Shown here in pieces: positions 1 through 8,429 of a stretch of 64,000 nt of DNA. This DNA comes from Veillonellales bacterium (GTDB lineage Bacteria > Bacillota > Negativicutes > JAAYSF01): positions 16,602 through 80,601 of the forward strand of contig JBDKTO010000065.1 of assembly GCA_039680175.1 (NCBI GenBank). Direction: 5' to 3'. The notes under the pieces were generated by a model. That model was given only the letters and a program-made list of their open reading frames with translations, was not told the DNA's origin and did no database searches. Each line of letters opens with the position of its first letter. The first letter of the stretch is position 1. A program made the position numbers and the translations under genes.

Positions 1-121
1 GCGTAGTTGCCGCATTATCAAAATTAATAGTTGTCACATATTCGCCGTTGGCCAAGGGTATTTGTGTATTGGCGCCGACAACCGTATTGCGTAAATGAAA
101 ACCCAGTTCCAAATTATCCAT
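1..121 (-). CDS. Class V aminotransferase / cysteine desulfurase-like protein, N-terminal part
   Basis: Only the first 40 codons are inside the window; the gene runs off the left edge. The translation ends in INFDNAATT, the N-terminal signature of the fold-type I PLP enzymes of aminotransferase class V (cysteine desulfurase-like). Members remove sulfur or an amino group from amino acids using a PLP cofactor bound to a lysine, which lies outside the window. The ATG at 121 follows a G-rich Shine-Dalgarno (AGGGGGG). It is divergent from the QueG-like gene. Exact substrate cannot be judged from this fragment. Confidence 0.7.
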   Translation of the reverse strand, partial: MDNLELGFHLRNTVVGANTQIPLANGEYVTTINFDNAATT

Positions 122-226
122 ACCGATCCCCCCTGCCCACCTTAAAGCAGGCCATCAACAAATCTTCCCCTATAGTATATTAGGAGAAGCTATAAAATGT
201 GACAAAAACAACGAGGAGAAACTGTC

Positions 227-1114
227 ATGAAACAAAGGCTCAAGGATTTTTGCGCCTCCATCCAAATCGACTGCGCAGGGATTGCCCCGGCAGGTCCTTA
301 TTGGGATCTGGCGAAAAAGCTGGAAAAGCAAAAAAAGCTCGGCCATTACAGTGAATTTGCCGAGCAAAATCTACTAAAGCGAATCGATCCCCGCCAGACA
401 ATGCCGGACGTGCAATCCATTATTGTCTGCTTATTTCCTTATTATATCGGCGAAAAAACAGGAGCAAATCTAGCAAAATATTGCTATGCTTTAGATTACC
501 ATATCCTTGTCAGAAAAAAGCTGGAACAAATTGGCTGCTATCTGCAGAAAAAAATTGTGAATTTTTCTTATCGGGCCTATACTGATACCGGCCCCTTAGC
601 AGACCGCTATCTGGCATACCTGGCCGGATTGGGATTTTATGGCATCAACAGCCAGCTCATCCATCAAACCTATGGTTCTTATGTCTGTATCGGGTACATG
701 TTAACCAACTATCCCTTTGAACCGGATAAACCTTTAACGCTTACCTGCAGCCAATGCGGCCGCTGCATCCGCTCTTGTCCCGGCAAAGCCATTCTCGGCG
801 ATTTCTCCATTGTGCCCCACCGCTGCCGTTCCTATCTGACGCAGAAAAAAGGCGGCTTAACGGAAAATGAGAAGAGCATTATCCGGACATCCGGCCTTAT
901 TTTCGGCTGCGATGTCTGCCAGAATGTCTGCCCCCATAACCAAAATATTTCCTGCACCCCCATAACCGAATTTCAGAAATTTCTTCTGCCCCGTATCGAT
1001 TGTCAAAGCCTGCCCGCCCTGTCCAACAAAGAATTTAACCGCCGTTATGGCAATCGCGCCTTTAGTTGGCGGGGGAAAAAACCGTTAGTAAGGAACTTTT
1101 CTTGTTTAGATTAA
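227..1114 (+). CDS. queG: Epoxyqueuosine reductase QueG-like iron-sulfur protein
   Basis: QueG reduces epoxyqueuosine to queuosine in the tRNA anticodon, using cobalamin and two 4Fe-4S clusters in the cytoplasm. The 295-residue product has the family layout: an N-terminal domain, a DTGPLADRY segment (about 125-137) similar to the part of QueG that carries the catalytic Asp, then two ferredoxin-type motifs, CSQCGRCIRSCP (about 174-185) and CDVCQNVCPHN (about 228-238). It is shorter than many QueG proteins (310-380 residues) because it lacks the C-terminal HEAT-like extension. The ATG follows CGAGGAG at good spacing. A QueG paralogue with another substrate is possible; no other queuosine genes are nearby. 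Confidence 0.75.
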   Translation: MKQRLKDFCASIQIDCAGIAPAGPYWDLAKKLEKQKKLGHYSEFAEQNLLKRIDPRQTMPDVQSIIVCLFPYYIGEKTGANLAKYCYALDYHILVRKKLEQIGCYLQKKIVNFSYRAYTDTGPLADRYLAYLAGLGFYGINSQLIHQTYGSYVCIGYMLTNYPFEPDKPLTLTCSQCGRCIRSCPGKAILGDFSIVPHRCRSYLTQKKGGLTENEKSIIRTSGLIFGCDVCQNVCPHNQNISCTPITEFQKFLLPRIDCQSLPALSNKEFNRRYGNRAFSWRGKKPLVRNFSCLD

Positions 1115-1153
1115 TTCTTTGTGAACTTTTTTTATTTTTTTACAGCTTACCCC

Positions 1154-1182
1154 TTGCATTTTTCAGTAAAATTTTATATACT
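1154..1182 (+). promoter_or_regulatory. Sigma-A-type promoter of the rubrerythrin gene
   Basis: TTGCAT (1154-1159) and TATACT (1177-1182) are separated by 17 bases and lie about 55 bases upstream of the rubrerythrin start. The AT-rich stretch just downstream (about 1199-1220) has partial dyad symmetry, ATTAT/ATAAT-like, and could be a PerR-type operator, but the match is loose. Confidence 0.6.
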
Positions 1183-1235
1183 TTACTTGCGGATAAAAAT
1201 TATCAATTAGAAATAATTATTGGGAGGAATTTTAA

Positions 1236-1784
1236 ATGAAAAAATTTGTTTGTACCATTTGTGGTTATGTTTACGAAGGAGATGCTGCCCCGGCAGCCTG
1301 CCCTCAGTGCGGCGCTCCGGCAGCAAAATTTGAGGAGCAGTCTGCCGGTGAAGTACAGTGGCCGGATCAGCATCGCATTGGTGTCGCTGCCGGCGTTGAC
1401 GCTGAAATTCTAGAAGGCTTAAAACTAAATTTCACCGGGGAATGCACTGAAGTCGGCATGTATTTAGCCATGAGCCGTCAGGCCGACAGAGAAGGGTTCC
1501 CGGAAGCAGCGGAAGCTTATAAAAGAATTGCCTGGGAAGAAGCCGAGCATGCCGCCAAATTTGCTGAACTATTAGGTGAAGTCGTGACTCCTTCCACCAA
1601 AAAGAATCTGGAAATGCGGGTAGAAGCTGAGTACGGTGCCTGCAAAGGTAAGCTGGCAATCGCCAAACGGGCCAAAGAACTAGGCCTGGATGCCATTCAC
1701 GATACCGTACATGAAATGTGTAAAGACGAAGCCCGCCACGGCTCCGCGTTCAAGGGTCTGCTGGAAAGATATTTCAATAAATAA
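1236..1784 (+). CDS. rbr: Reverse rubrerythrin (rubredoxin domain N-terminal)
   Basis: Rubrerythrins reduce hydrogen peroxide to water in anaerobes and take electrons from NADH via rubredoxin-type carriers. Residues 1-35 form a rubredoxin-like Fe(Cys)4 site with CTICGY and CPQCGAP. Residues from about 45 to 180 form a four-helix ferritin-like diiron domain with EEAEHAAKF and the later CKDEARHG. In classical rubrerythrin the rubredoxin domain is C-terminal; this order is the reverse-rubrerythrin arrangement known from clostridia. The length of 182 residues is typical. It has its own promoter and a strong terminator, so it is monocistronic. The start follows TTGGGAGG. Confidence 0.93.
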   Translation: MKKFVCTICGYVYEGDAAPAACPQCGAPAAKFEEQSAGEVQWPDQHRIGVAAGVDAEILEGLKLNFTGECTEVGMYLAMSRQADREGFPEAAEAYKRIAWEEAEHAAKFAELLGEVVTPSTKKNLEMRVEAEYGACKGKLAIAKRAKELGLDAIHDTVHEMCKDEARHGSAFKGLLERYFNK

Positions 1785-1796
1785 TAAAAGGGCTAA

Positions 1797-1842
1797 AAGG
1801 AACCTATCGCCGTTATAATTGGGCGATAGGTTCCTTTTTTTG
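1797..1842 (+). terminator. Intrinsic terminator of the rubrerythrin gene
   Basis: Perfect 15-bp stem, AAGGAACCTATCGCC (1797-1811) with its complement at 1822-1836, a 10-base loop, then a run of T to about 1841. Confidence 0.92.
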
Positions 1843-1872
1843 GCTCATAGCTCATAGCTCATAGCTCATAGC
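1843..1872. repeat. Heptamer tandem repeat GCTCATA x4
   Basis: Four perfect copies of the 7-base unit GCTCATA directly follow the rubrerythrin terminator, between the convergent rubrerythrin and HD-domain genes. A related degenerate array occurs at 19393-19463. The form resembles the short tandemly repeated heptamers (STRR) described in cyanobacteria. Confidence 0.85.
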
Positions 1873-1878
1873 AAAAGT

Positions 1879-2472
1879 TTATTTTGCCAGGTATCCTTTT
1901 TCAATCGCGCTTTCAATCATTTCCTGTACCAGATCGCCCAGCTCCGTTGATATCTCCCTGGTGCGCTTGTTTCTTTCATAAACCTTGCTGCTGGTAATGC
2001 CATGCTGTTTCCAAGCTTTTCCGGCGGTAAGCTGGTGCAGCAGCAGCGGCTGCAGCCGGTCAAGGGCAGCGGCGAAACAGGCTTCCGCCGTCTGCTGCCG
2101 CTCAAACTCTTCCCAGAGGCCGTTATATTCCGCAGCCTGATCTTCCGGCAGCAGCCGGAACAGGCGCTTCGCCGCCCGCTGCTCCCGTTCCGCCTTGTCC
2201 AGCCCGGCCCTCTCGTCAAAACAGTAGGTATCACCTGCGTCAATTTCCACGATATCATGGATCAAAACCATCTTCAGGACCTGCAGAATATTCACGGACC
2301 GGTCCTTGACATATTCGCCCAGCAGTATAGCCATCATCGCCATGTGCCAGGAATGTTCCGCATCCGTTTCATTCCGCTGGCCGCCGGTAATAAAATTCTG
2401 CCGGTAGATCTGTTTCAGCTTGTCGATCTCAGCCAAAAAATTCATCTGTTTGGTTAACCGTTCACTGCTCAT
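1879..2472 (-). CDS. HD-domain phosphohydrolase (YfbR / HD_3 type)
   Basis: The 197-residue protein carries the HD metal-binding pattern: His in AEHSWHMAMMA (about residues 36-46), the HD pair in LIHDIVEIDAGD (about 68-79) and a later Asp in ALDRLQPLL. This matches the HD_3 family, which includes 5'-deoxynucleotidase YfbR and related nucleotide phosphohydrolases. The frame is open 30 codons further upstream, but only the ATG at 2472 is preceded by a Shine-Dalgarno-like GGGGGGA, so that start is chosen. It stands alone between the heptamer repeat and the PII promoter. Exact substrate is not decided by sequence. Confidence 0.8.
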   Translation of the reverse strand: MSSERLTKQMNFLAEIDKLKQIYRQNFITGGQRNETDAEHSWHMAMMAILLGEYVKDRSVNILQVLKMVLIHDIVEIDAGDTYCFDERAGLDKAEREQRAAKRLFRLLPEDQAAEYNGLWEEFERQQTAEACFAAALDRLQPLLLHQLTAGKAWKQHGITSSKVYERNKRTREISTELGDLVQEMIESAIEKGYLAK

Positions 2473-2628
2473 TTCGTGCTGTCCCCCCCAATTTGAAATT
2501 GCCTGACGCCAATCTTCCAGATTATAAAATAAATTATTGCCGATTGCAGCAAAAAATTCCATTGTTTTATTTTACTGCATTTCTCAATATATTTACAGGC
2601 CTAAGGCTCTTTCAGACTGAATTTTTGA

Positions 2629-2657
2629 TTGTCATAAACCTTTATTGGAGTTAAACT
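2629..2657 (+). promoter_or_regulatory. Sigma-A-type promoter of the PII gene
   Basis: TTGTCA (2629-2634) and TAAACT (2652-2657) with a 17-base spacer, about 55 bases upstream of the PII start codon. Confidence 0.5.
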
Positions 2658-2710
2658 GGAAGAAAGAAATTCCCTGTCTAATAATCTGAACTATTATGGG
2701 AGGATGTATC

Positions 2711-3079
2711 ATGCGCAAAATGACCAAAATTGAAATCATTACCCGGCCCAACAAACTGGAGGAATTGAAAGAAGCTTTAAACGATATCGGGGTTACCGGC
2801 ATGACTGTCAGTCAGGTGTACGGCTGCGGCCTGACAAAAGGCCATACGGAAATATACCGGGGCAGAGAGTACACTATTAACCTGCTGCCAAAAATAAAAG
2901 TGGAAACCGTCGTTTGCGAAATTCCGGTGGAGAAGGTACTGGCAACAGCCAAAACAGTTCTTCGGACCGGTCAGTTAGGGGATGGAAAAATTTTTGTCTA
3001 TCCCATTGAAAATGCAATCCGCATTCGCACCGGTGAGGAAGGCGATATCGCCATTATGGATCCGGCGGAAATAAAGTAA
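2711..3079 (+). CDS. glnK: Nitrogen regulatory PII protein (GlnB/GlnK family)
   Basis: PII proteins are cytoplasmic trimers that sense 2-oxoglutarate and ATP/ADP and, next to amtB, typically block the ammonium channel when nitrogen is plentiful. The 122-residue product has the expected fold: N-terminal KIEIITRPNKLEEL, the T-loop region from about residue 35 to 55 with GCGLTKGHTE and YRGREYTINLLPK, and the C-terminal GDGKIFVYPIENAIRIRTGE signature. The ATG at 2711 is chosen because GGGAGG lies just upstream, which rules out the earlier in-frame ATG. The following amtB makes the GlnK assignment likely rather than GlnB. T-loop modification cannot be predicted from sequence. Confidence 0.92.
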   Translation: MRKMTKIEIITRPNKLEELKEALNDIGVTGMTVSQVYGCGLTKGHTEIYRGREYTINLLPKIKVETVVCEIPVEKVLATAKTVLRTGQLGDGKIFVYPIENAIRIRTGEEGDIAIMDPAEIK

Positions 3080-3132
3080 GTATCCTGCATTTTGTATACA
3101 TATTAAAAATACTGGTATTTTATGATTCTTCA

Positions 3133-3141
3133 TGCTATAAT
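3133..3141 (+). promoter_or_regulatory. Extended -10 promoter upstream of amtB
   Basis: TGCTATAAT (3133-3141) is an extended -10 element (TGnTATAAT). No good -35 is visible. It lies in the 215-base gap between the PII gene and amtB and suggests that amtB also has its own start. Confidence 0.5.
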
Positions 3142-3294
3142 ACGAAAATATAAATTTGCTTTATAAAAAAGAAAATGTTTTTGTGGCAATGAAGCCAATT
3201 GAATAAGTTAGCGTGTGTTTTGGCGCTGACTTTATTTAGTTGGCTTTATTTTTTGTTTCTCTGCCAAATACAACGCACAATGGGAGGTATACTC

Positions 3295-4611
3295 ATGGAA
3301 ATCACAATCAGCGCACTGGCTGCCGGACTGAATACTATCTGGGTCCTGCTGTGTGCCGCACTGGTATTTTTAATGGAAGCGGGCTTTGCGGCTCTGGAAG
3401 CAGGCTTCATTCACAGCCGCAATTCCTTAAACATCATTATGAAAGTGCTGATGGATTGTACGGTTGGCATGCTGGGCTATTTTATCTGCGGCTTTGCGCT
3501 GATGTACGGCATGGATAAAGCAGGTATCATTGGAATGTCCGGGTTCCTGGTCCAAGGGGATTTCACTTACCTGGGACTTAAAATACCTGTCTATGCCTTT
3601 TGGCTGTTTCAAGCCGCCTTTGCCATCGCCATGGCGACCATTGTATCCGGCGCCGTCGCCGAACGCATGAAATTTGCCCCTTACATTGTTTTTTCTTTAT
3701 TGGCTACCGTAATCATTTACCCGCTGGCCGGCCACTGGGTCTGGAGCAGCGACGGCTGGTTGAATAAGCTGGGCATGCTGGATTTCGCCGGTTCGGCGGC
3801 AGTACATTCCCTGGGGGGGTGGTCCGCTCTGGCAGCTGTATTGGTGCTGGGACCTCGTACCGGTAAATTCAATAAAAACGGCTCGGTCAACGTTATGCCC
3901 GGTCATAATTTACCGTTAGCCGCCCTAGGTGCATTTATTCTCTGGTTTGGCTGGTTCGGATTTAATCCGGGCAGTACCTTGTCCGGTCTGGATTTGAACA
4001 TTGCCCGGATTGCCGTAAATACCAACTTATCGGCAGCTGCCGGGGGAACGGCTGCCGCACTGTTTACTTTGTTTCGCTATGGCAAGGCCGATCCCAGCAT
4101 GGGCATCAACGGCGCTTTAGGCGGCCTTGTAGCCATAACCGCCGGCTGCGCTTATGTGGAACCAGTCAGTTCACTTTTCATCGGAATCATTGCCGGTATA
4201 TTGGTAGTGCTGGCCGTACCGCTGTTTGATCTTTTCCATGCCGACGACCCGGTGGGAGCCATTGCCGTACACGGTGTCTGCGGTACTTTCGGCACAGTTG
4301 CGGTCGGTATTTTCGCCGAAAAAGGCGGCCTGCTGTACGGCGGCGGCTTCCAGCTGCTGGCCATCCAGACCTTTGGCGTTATCATCGTTTCTTTATGGGG
4401 CTTCGCTGCAACCTATGCCCTGTTCCGTGCCTTAAAGGCTATCGTCGGCATTCGAGTATCAATAGAAGATGAAAATGAAGGTCTGGACTTCAGCGAACAT
4501 GGCGTAGCCGCCTATAATGATCTGGAGTATTCCCCCTTTGGCACACTGCAAAATCTGAGTCCAAAGGAAGCATCCCTGCCGCTGGCCAAAGAAGCTGTGC
4601 GAACGAACTAA
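3295..4611 (+). CDS. amtB: Ammonium transporter AmtB
   Basis: Inner-membrane channel of the Amt/Rh family that conducts ammonium/ammonia. The 438-residue protein has about 11 hydrophobic segments and family motifs such as FLMEAGFAALEAGF near the N-terminus, FAIAMATIVSGAVAERM, HSLGGWSALAAVLVLGPR and DDPVGAIAVHGVCGTFG with the channel histidine. A 50-residue hydrophilic tail ends the protein. The ATG at 3295 follows TGGGAGG; the frame is open further upstream but without a ribosome site. It lies 215 bases downstream of the PII gene, the classical glnK-amtB pairing. Confidence 0.95.
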   Translation: MEITISALAAGLNTIWVLLCAALVFLMEAGFAALEAGFIHSRNSLNIIMKVLMDCTVGMLGYFICGFALMYGMDKAGIIGMSGFLVQGDFTYLGLKIPVYAFWLFQAAFAIAMATIVSGAVAERMKFAPYIVFSLLATVIIYPLAGHWVWSSDGWLNKLGMLDFAGSAAVHSLGGWSALAAVLVLGPRTGKFNKNGSVNVMPGHNLPLAALGAFILWFGWFGFNPGSTLSGLDLNIARIAVNTNLSAAAGGTAAALFTLFRYGKADPSMGINGALGGLVAITAGCAYVEPVSSLFIGIIAGILVVLAVPLFDLFHADDPVGAIAVHGVCGTFGTVAVGIFAEKGGLLYGGGFQLLAIQTFGVIIVSLWGFAATYALFRALKAIVGIRVSIEDENEGLDFSEHGVAAYNDLEYSPFGTLQNLSPKEASLPLAKEAVRTN

Positions 4612-4666
4612 AAAAAAGCCGCCGGCGCTAGGGAATCAGCTCTAAAGTCATCTGCTGAACATAATG

Positions 4667-4706
4667 TCCTACAATATTTGATATAAATATCGTAGGATCT
4701 TTTTTT
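4667..4706 (+). terminator. Intrinsic terminator after amtB
   Basis: TCCTACAATATTT pairs with AAATATcGTAGGA around a short AT loop, followed by a T run (about 4698-4706). Confidence 0.8.
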
Positions 4707-4745
4707 GCAAAACTGTTTCCCGCTCCCCCTTCCTATGCGCCGCTA

Positions 4746-4774
4746 TTGTGATTTAAAACAGAAACAAATATAAT
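4746..4774 (+). promoter_or_regulatory. Sigma-A-type promoter of the CNNM/HlyC gene
   Basis: TTGTGA (4746-4751) and TATAAT (4769-4774) with a 17-base spacer. The spacing is ideal and the -10 is perfect. Confidence 0.65.
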
Positions 4775-4834
4775 ATATAGTAAGAAATAAGGAGGTGAGC
4801 CTATTCTCTCCGCTTGATGAGAGATGGGAATTGA

Positions 4835-6172
4835 TTGGACCCTGCGTCTATCGCATTCAATTTAATATTTGTAATTTTTCTGGTTTTATTAAATGGTTTT
4901 TTCGTTGCCGCTGAATTTGCCATGGTAAAAGTGCGAAGCACCCGAATTGATACCTTGCTGCAGGAAGGAAACACAAGAGCCAGATCTGCCAAAAAGCTGG
5001 TCGACCATTTGGATGCGTATTTGTCAGGCTGCCAGTTAGGAATTACACTTGCATCCCTTGGTTTGGGCTGGATCGGTGAACCGGCTGTGGCCGAAATCAT
5101 TAAACCGGTGCTTGCGGCTTTTGGCCTTTCACCCCAGGTAATTCACACCATTGCCTTTGCGATCGCCTTTTCTATTATTACCGCTTTGCACATCATCTTA
5201 GGCGAATTGGCTCCAAAATCATTAGCCATACAAAAAGCTGACAGCGTGACCCTATGGACATCAGTGCCGTTAATTGGCTTTTGCAAGCTGATGTATCCGT
5301 TCATCTGGGTTTTAAATACAACTGCCAACCGGCTGCTGCATACAGTCGGCATCCAAACCGCCAATGAACATGAAGCCGCCCATACGGAAGAAGAGATCCG
5401 GATTTTAATGGAAGAAAGCCAAAAGCAAGGTTACATTAACAAAACAGAGCTTACTTTTGTTGACAATATTTTTGATTTTGCCGAAAGAAATGCCCGTGAA
5501 GTCATGATTCCCCGTACCGACATGGTTTGCCTGTATGCGGAAGATTCTTTTGCGGAAAATCTTGATAAAGCGCTGACGGAGCAGCTAACCCGCTATCCTG
5601 TATGTGATCCTGATAAAGACAGCATTATTGGCTTTGTTCATATTAAAGATTTGCTGAATGCAGTTGCCAAAGGGCAGCGTCCCGACATTCGTAAAATAGC
5701 CCGTGAAATCATTGCAATTCCGGAATCTATGCCTATCAGCGATTTACTCAGACTGCTGCAGAAGAACCGCTCTCAAATTGCCATTGTAGTGGACGAGTAT
5801 GGCGGGACAGCCGGGTTGGTAACAGTAGAAGATATTCTGGAGGAAATCGTCGGCGAAATTCAGGATGAATTTGATGAAGAAGAGCCTTTAGTGGAACCCG
5901 CCGAAGATAATGGATATTGGGTAGATGGGCGCCTGCCCATTCATGAGGCAAACGAAATATTCGGATTGAAGCTTGATTCGGACGATTTTGATACAATTGG
6001 CGGCTGGATGTACTCTCAAGTGGAGATGCCGCCTAAAATTGATCAAAAAATTGAGTATGAAGATTGTGAATTTATCATCAAAGAAGTGAATAACGTACGG
6101 ATTCACCGAATTTTTCTACGCAAGCGTGAAAAAAACGAAGTATCGCCAAGCAGTGAATCCATTCCTTCCTAG
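4835..6172 (+). CDS. CNNM/HlyC family membrane protein (DUF21-CBS-CorC_HlyC)
   Basis: The family contains hemolysin C-like and CorC-like proteins now linked to magnesium or cobalt efflux. Domain order in the 445-residue product is DUF21 membrane domain (about 5-200, NGFFVAAEFAMVKVR near the start and HIILGELAPKSLAIQ), a CBS pair (about 215-345, with AREVMIPRTDM and VVDEYGGTAGLVTVEDILEEIVGEI) and a CorC_HlyC C-terminal domain (about 360-435). The start is a TTG that directly follows an in-frame TGA, and the family-typical N-terminus MDPxSI supports it. A strong AAGGAGG at 4789 is about 40 bases away, too far to serve it. Confidence 0.9.
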   Translation: MDPASIAFNLIFVIFLVLLNGFFVAAEFAMVKVRSTRIDTLLQEGNTRARSAKKLVDHLDAYLSGCQLGITLASLGLGWIGEPAVAEIIKPVLAAFGLSPQVIHTIAFAIAFSIITALHIILGELAPKSLAIQKADSVTLWTSVPLIGFCKLMYPFIWVLNTTANRLLHTVGIQTANEHEAAHTEEEIRILMEESQKQGYINKTELTFVDNIFDFAERNAREVMIPRTDMVCLYAEDSFAENLDKALTEQLTRYPVCDPDKDSIIGFVHIKDLLNAVAKGQRPDIRKIAREIIAIPESMPISDLLRLLQKNRSQIAIVVDEYGGTAGLVTVEDILEEIVGEIQDEFDEEEPLVEPAEDNGYWVDGRLPIHEANEIFGLKLDSDDFDTIGGWMYSQVEMPPKIDQKIEYEDCEFIIKEVNNVRIHRIFLRKREKNEVSPSSESIPS

Positions 6173-6177
6173 TAAGA

Positions 6178-6222
6178 AAGCTCCTACAGCCATAGCAGGC
6201 TGCAGGAGCTTATTGTTTTTTT
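6178..6222 (+). terminator. Intrinsic terminator between convergent genes
   Basis: AAGCTCCTaCAGCC pairs with GGCTGcAGGAGCTT (6178-6211), with T7 at 6215-6222. It ends the CNNM gene; its far edge touches the stop of the convergent CDF gene. Confidence 0.88.
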
Positions 6223-7405
6223 ATCGTCCGGTATAATCCCGGTCTACTGTAATGACCGCTTTATACCCCGGATGTTCCCGTTGAATGGCAGCATTAATAT
6301 CCACTGTAAGCTTTTCCTCCTCTGTTTCAGTGATTTTTTTATCAAAGCCGATGACAATATCAAAAATCAAATTCTTCTTTTCGCCTTTTCCCACAACCCT
6401 AAAATCATGAAAGGATTTGATCGGCGGAAATTGCTTCACTACCTGCTCCACTAGGTCATGGGCGTCGGCAATTTCCTCCGAATCAAAACAGATGGGGTCC
6501 ATGTGAATAACCAGGAACAGATTCAATTTTTGCGAAAGCTCCTTTTCCGCCTGATCAATGACTTCGTGAATTTTCACAATGGATATATTATAAGGAACCT
6601 CGGCATGAATGGAAGCCATCGTTCTGCCGGGGCCGTAATTATGAATGATCAGATCGTGTACTCCCATAATATGCTCATAGCCAAGCACCAATGTTTTAAT
6701 CTCTTTGACTAATTGGGGGTCAGGCGGCTGCCCCAAAAGGGGATTGATTGTCTCTTTGACCAGGGATATTCCTGATAAAAAGATAAATATCGCCACAACG
6801 ATCCCCACATAGCCGTCAATATTGACTCCAAACAGATAAGACACTGCTAAGGAGAGAATAACGCCGCTTAATATTGCCACATCATTTAAAGCATCCGCTC
6901 CGGTCGCTTCCAATGTGGCGGAACGGATCATTTTCCCCAAAGATTTATTAAAATAACTCAGCCATAACTTTAACGGGATCGTAAGAATAATGATACCGAA
7001 AGTCAGCAGATTAAAACTTACTTCCTGCGGCTGCAGAATCCTCTCGAACGAGGTTTTAATAAACTGAAGTCCAACCACCAGGATGAGAAACGAGACAACA
7101 AGTGCCGCAATATATTCCATTCTGCCATGACCAAAGGGATGGCCTTTATCTGCCGGTTTATTGGAAAGTCGGAACCCAAAGAGAGTCACTATGGAAGCGG
7201 TGACATCGGCCAGATTATGAAATGCATCGGCAATGATGGCAATACTGTTGGTTGCCAGTCCGAGAATAATCTCGACGGTAAACAGGATGAAATTAATCAC
7301 TATCCCCAAAATGCCGCTTGCAATGCCGTATTTTTCTCTTACCCCGGTATCATTGATATCCTGATAATTTTTTATAAATCGTGATATTACAAATTGTGCT
7401 GTCAT
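6221..7405 (-). CDS. Cation diffusion facilitator (CDF) metal efflux transporter
   Basis: CDF proteins are proton-coupled exporters of zinc, iron, cobalt or manganese in the cytoplasmic membrane. The 394-residue product has six hydrophobic segments with the metal site motifs DAFHNLADV in helix 2 and GADALNDVAIL in helix 5, and KGHPFGHGRMEYI after helix 2. The cytoplasmic ferredoxin-like domain (about 215-300) contains GVHDLIIHNYGPGRTMASIHAEV. An extra C-terminal segment of roughly 90 residues repeats the same type of fold (VVKQFPPIKSFHDFRVV), so the tail may be a double domain. The ATG at 7405 sits 8 bases after GGAG and is preferred over the GTG/ATG a few codons upstream. Confidence 0.92.
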   Translation of the reverse strand: MTAQFVISRFIKNYQDINDTGVREKYGIASGILGIVINFILFTVEIILGLATNSIAIIADAFHNLADVTASIVTLFGFRLSNKPADKGHPFGHGRMEYIAALVVSFLILVVGLQFIKTSFERILQPQEVSFNLLTFGIIILTIPLKLWLSYFNKSLGKMIRSATLEATGADALNDVAILSGVILSLAVSYLFGVNIDGYVGIVVAIFIFLSGISLVKETINPLLGQPPDPQLVKEIKTLVLGYEHIMGVHDLIIHNYGPGRTMASIHAEVPYNISIVKIHEVIDQAEKELSQKLNLFLVIHMDPICFDSEEIADAHDLVEQVVKQFPPIKSFHDFRVVGKGEKKNLIFDIVIGFDKKITETEEEKLTVDINAAIQREHPGYKAVITVDRDYTGR

Positions 7406-7456
7406 ATGCATCACTCCACTACAAAATCCGTTAATCCATACTTTTCCTTCGTCTGA

Positions 7457-8395
7457 CTAAAACAGTGACAACTGCGGCTTTTTCAGCGTTTTCGTCTCTC
7501 TGTCGGTTACAAGATCAGCCGGATTCGGTTCACCGATTAAAATAGCTGATTGAGGGTTATGACGCTGCCAATTGTTCAGCGCAGCGGTCCGGCTCATTGT
7601 GGCGTAACAATAAACACAGCCGTGGAGGCAGCAATCATAGCTTCCGATATCCACACTTTCGCTGCAGCCGCAAGCCCCACGCTGATTCAAGTCCTTTCTC
7701 ACCTGTATGGGGCAGCCAATGATTCTTTCCACCATCTCTTTATCAATACAGGCTGCACGGGCAATACCGTATCGGCTCAAATCAATTTTTTCGGAGCAGG
7801 CAGACAGCATCATCCCCTGCTCTTTGGCAATTTGGGAAAACCCTGCGGCGATACGGTTCATATCCCATTCATTGACTTCCTCATCAACAATTCCCTTTGC
7901 CCTTCCCCGGCTCTTTGCATAACGATCAACAAAGCTGAAAATGCACCTGTCGGTATAACCGCCCAGCGTATCCGCCATTTTCTGATACGAATCCAGATGA
8001 TATTGTACAGTAAACTCCCGATTCACAATGACCGGATCGTAGCGCCAGACAATCCGCCGGGAGCCGATTGCCTCACTAAGCTGTTTAAAGGTTTCCACGA
8101 TCTCCGTTTTCGGCGGCAGTCCCGGTTCCACCCGCTCATCATAGGGGTTCAGGGTAAACTGGAAGTAAAAGGGGTAACCCATTTTTTCGATATCACCCAG
8201 CCTGCTTAGCAGTGGCCGGGGATTTTTCGTCCAAAACACAATGCAGTCAACTGCCGCCGGCGTTAAACGCACCCGGCTGCAGCGATTCGGATTTCTTGGG
8301 TTTTTAACCAGGACAAACCCTTCCCTCAGCCGGTTCATAAACCACTGGGAATAAAAAGCCGGTATATCCGTCCGCCGGCTGGCGCTAAGAATCAT
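7457..8395 (-). CDS. DUF1848 family protein with radical-SAM-like C-terminal cysteines
   Basis: Recognised as the DUF1848 family from the N-terminus ILSASRRTDIPAFYS and the IVFWTKNPRPLL segment. No function is established that I know of. The 312-residue protein has a cluster of cysteines near residues 243-270: CGCSESVDIG followed by CCLHGCVYCYA, which resembles the CxxxCxxC iron-sulfur motif of radical-SAM enzymes, especially the spore photoproduct lyase-like proteins that also show a GC.YCYA pattern, but placed at the C-terminus. It lies just upstream of CDF and downstream of the AlkD-like gene. A repair or RNA/DNA modification role would be inference only. Confidence 0.8.
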   Translation of the reverse strand: MILSASRRTDIPAFYSQWFMNRLREGFVLVKNPRNPNRCSRVRLTPAAVDCIVFWTKNPRPLLSRLGDIEKMGYPFYFQFTLNPYDERVEPGLPPKTEIVETFKQLSEAIGSRRIVWRYDPVIVNREFTVQYHLDSYQKMADTLGGYTDRCIFSFVDRYAKSRGRAKGIVDEEVNEWDMNRIAAGFSQIAKEQGMMLSACSEKIDLSRYGIARAACIDKEMVERIIGCPIQVRKDLNQRGACGCSESVDIGSYDCCLHGCVYCYATMSRTAALNNWQRHNPQSAILIGEPNPADLVTDRETKTLKKPQLSLF

Positions 8396-8429
8396 TTTCC
8401 ATCACCCGGATTTTTTCTATTCTGTCAGC

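Noticed and set aside
1199..1220. PerR box in front of rubrerythrin
   Set aside because: Only loose similarity to the consensus; AT-rich sequence makes chance matches likely. Mentioned only as a possibility.
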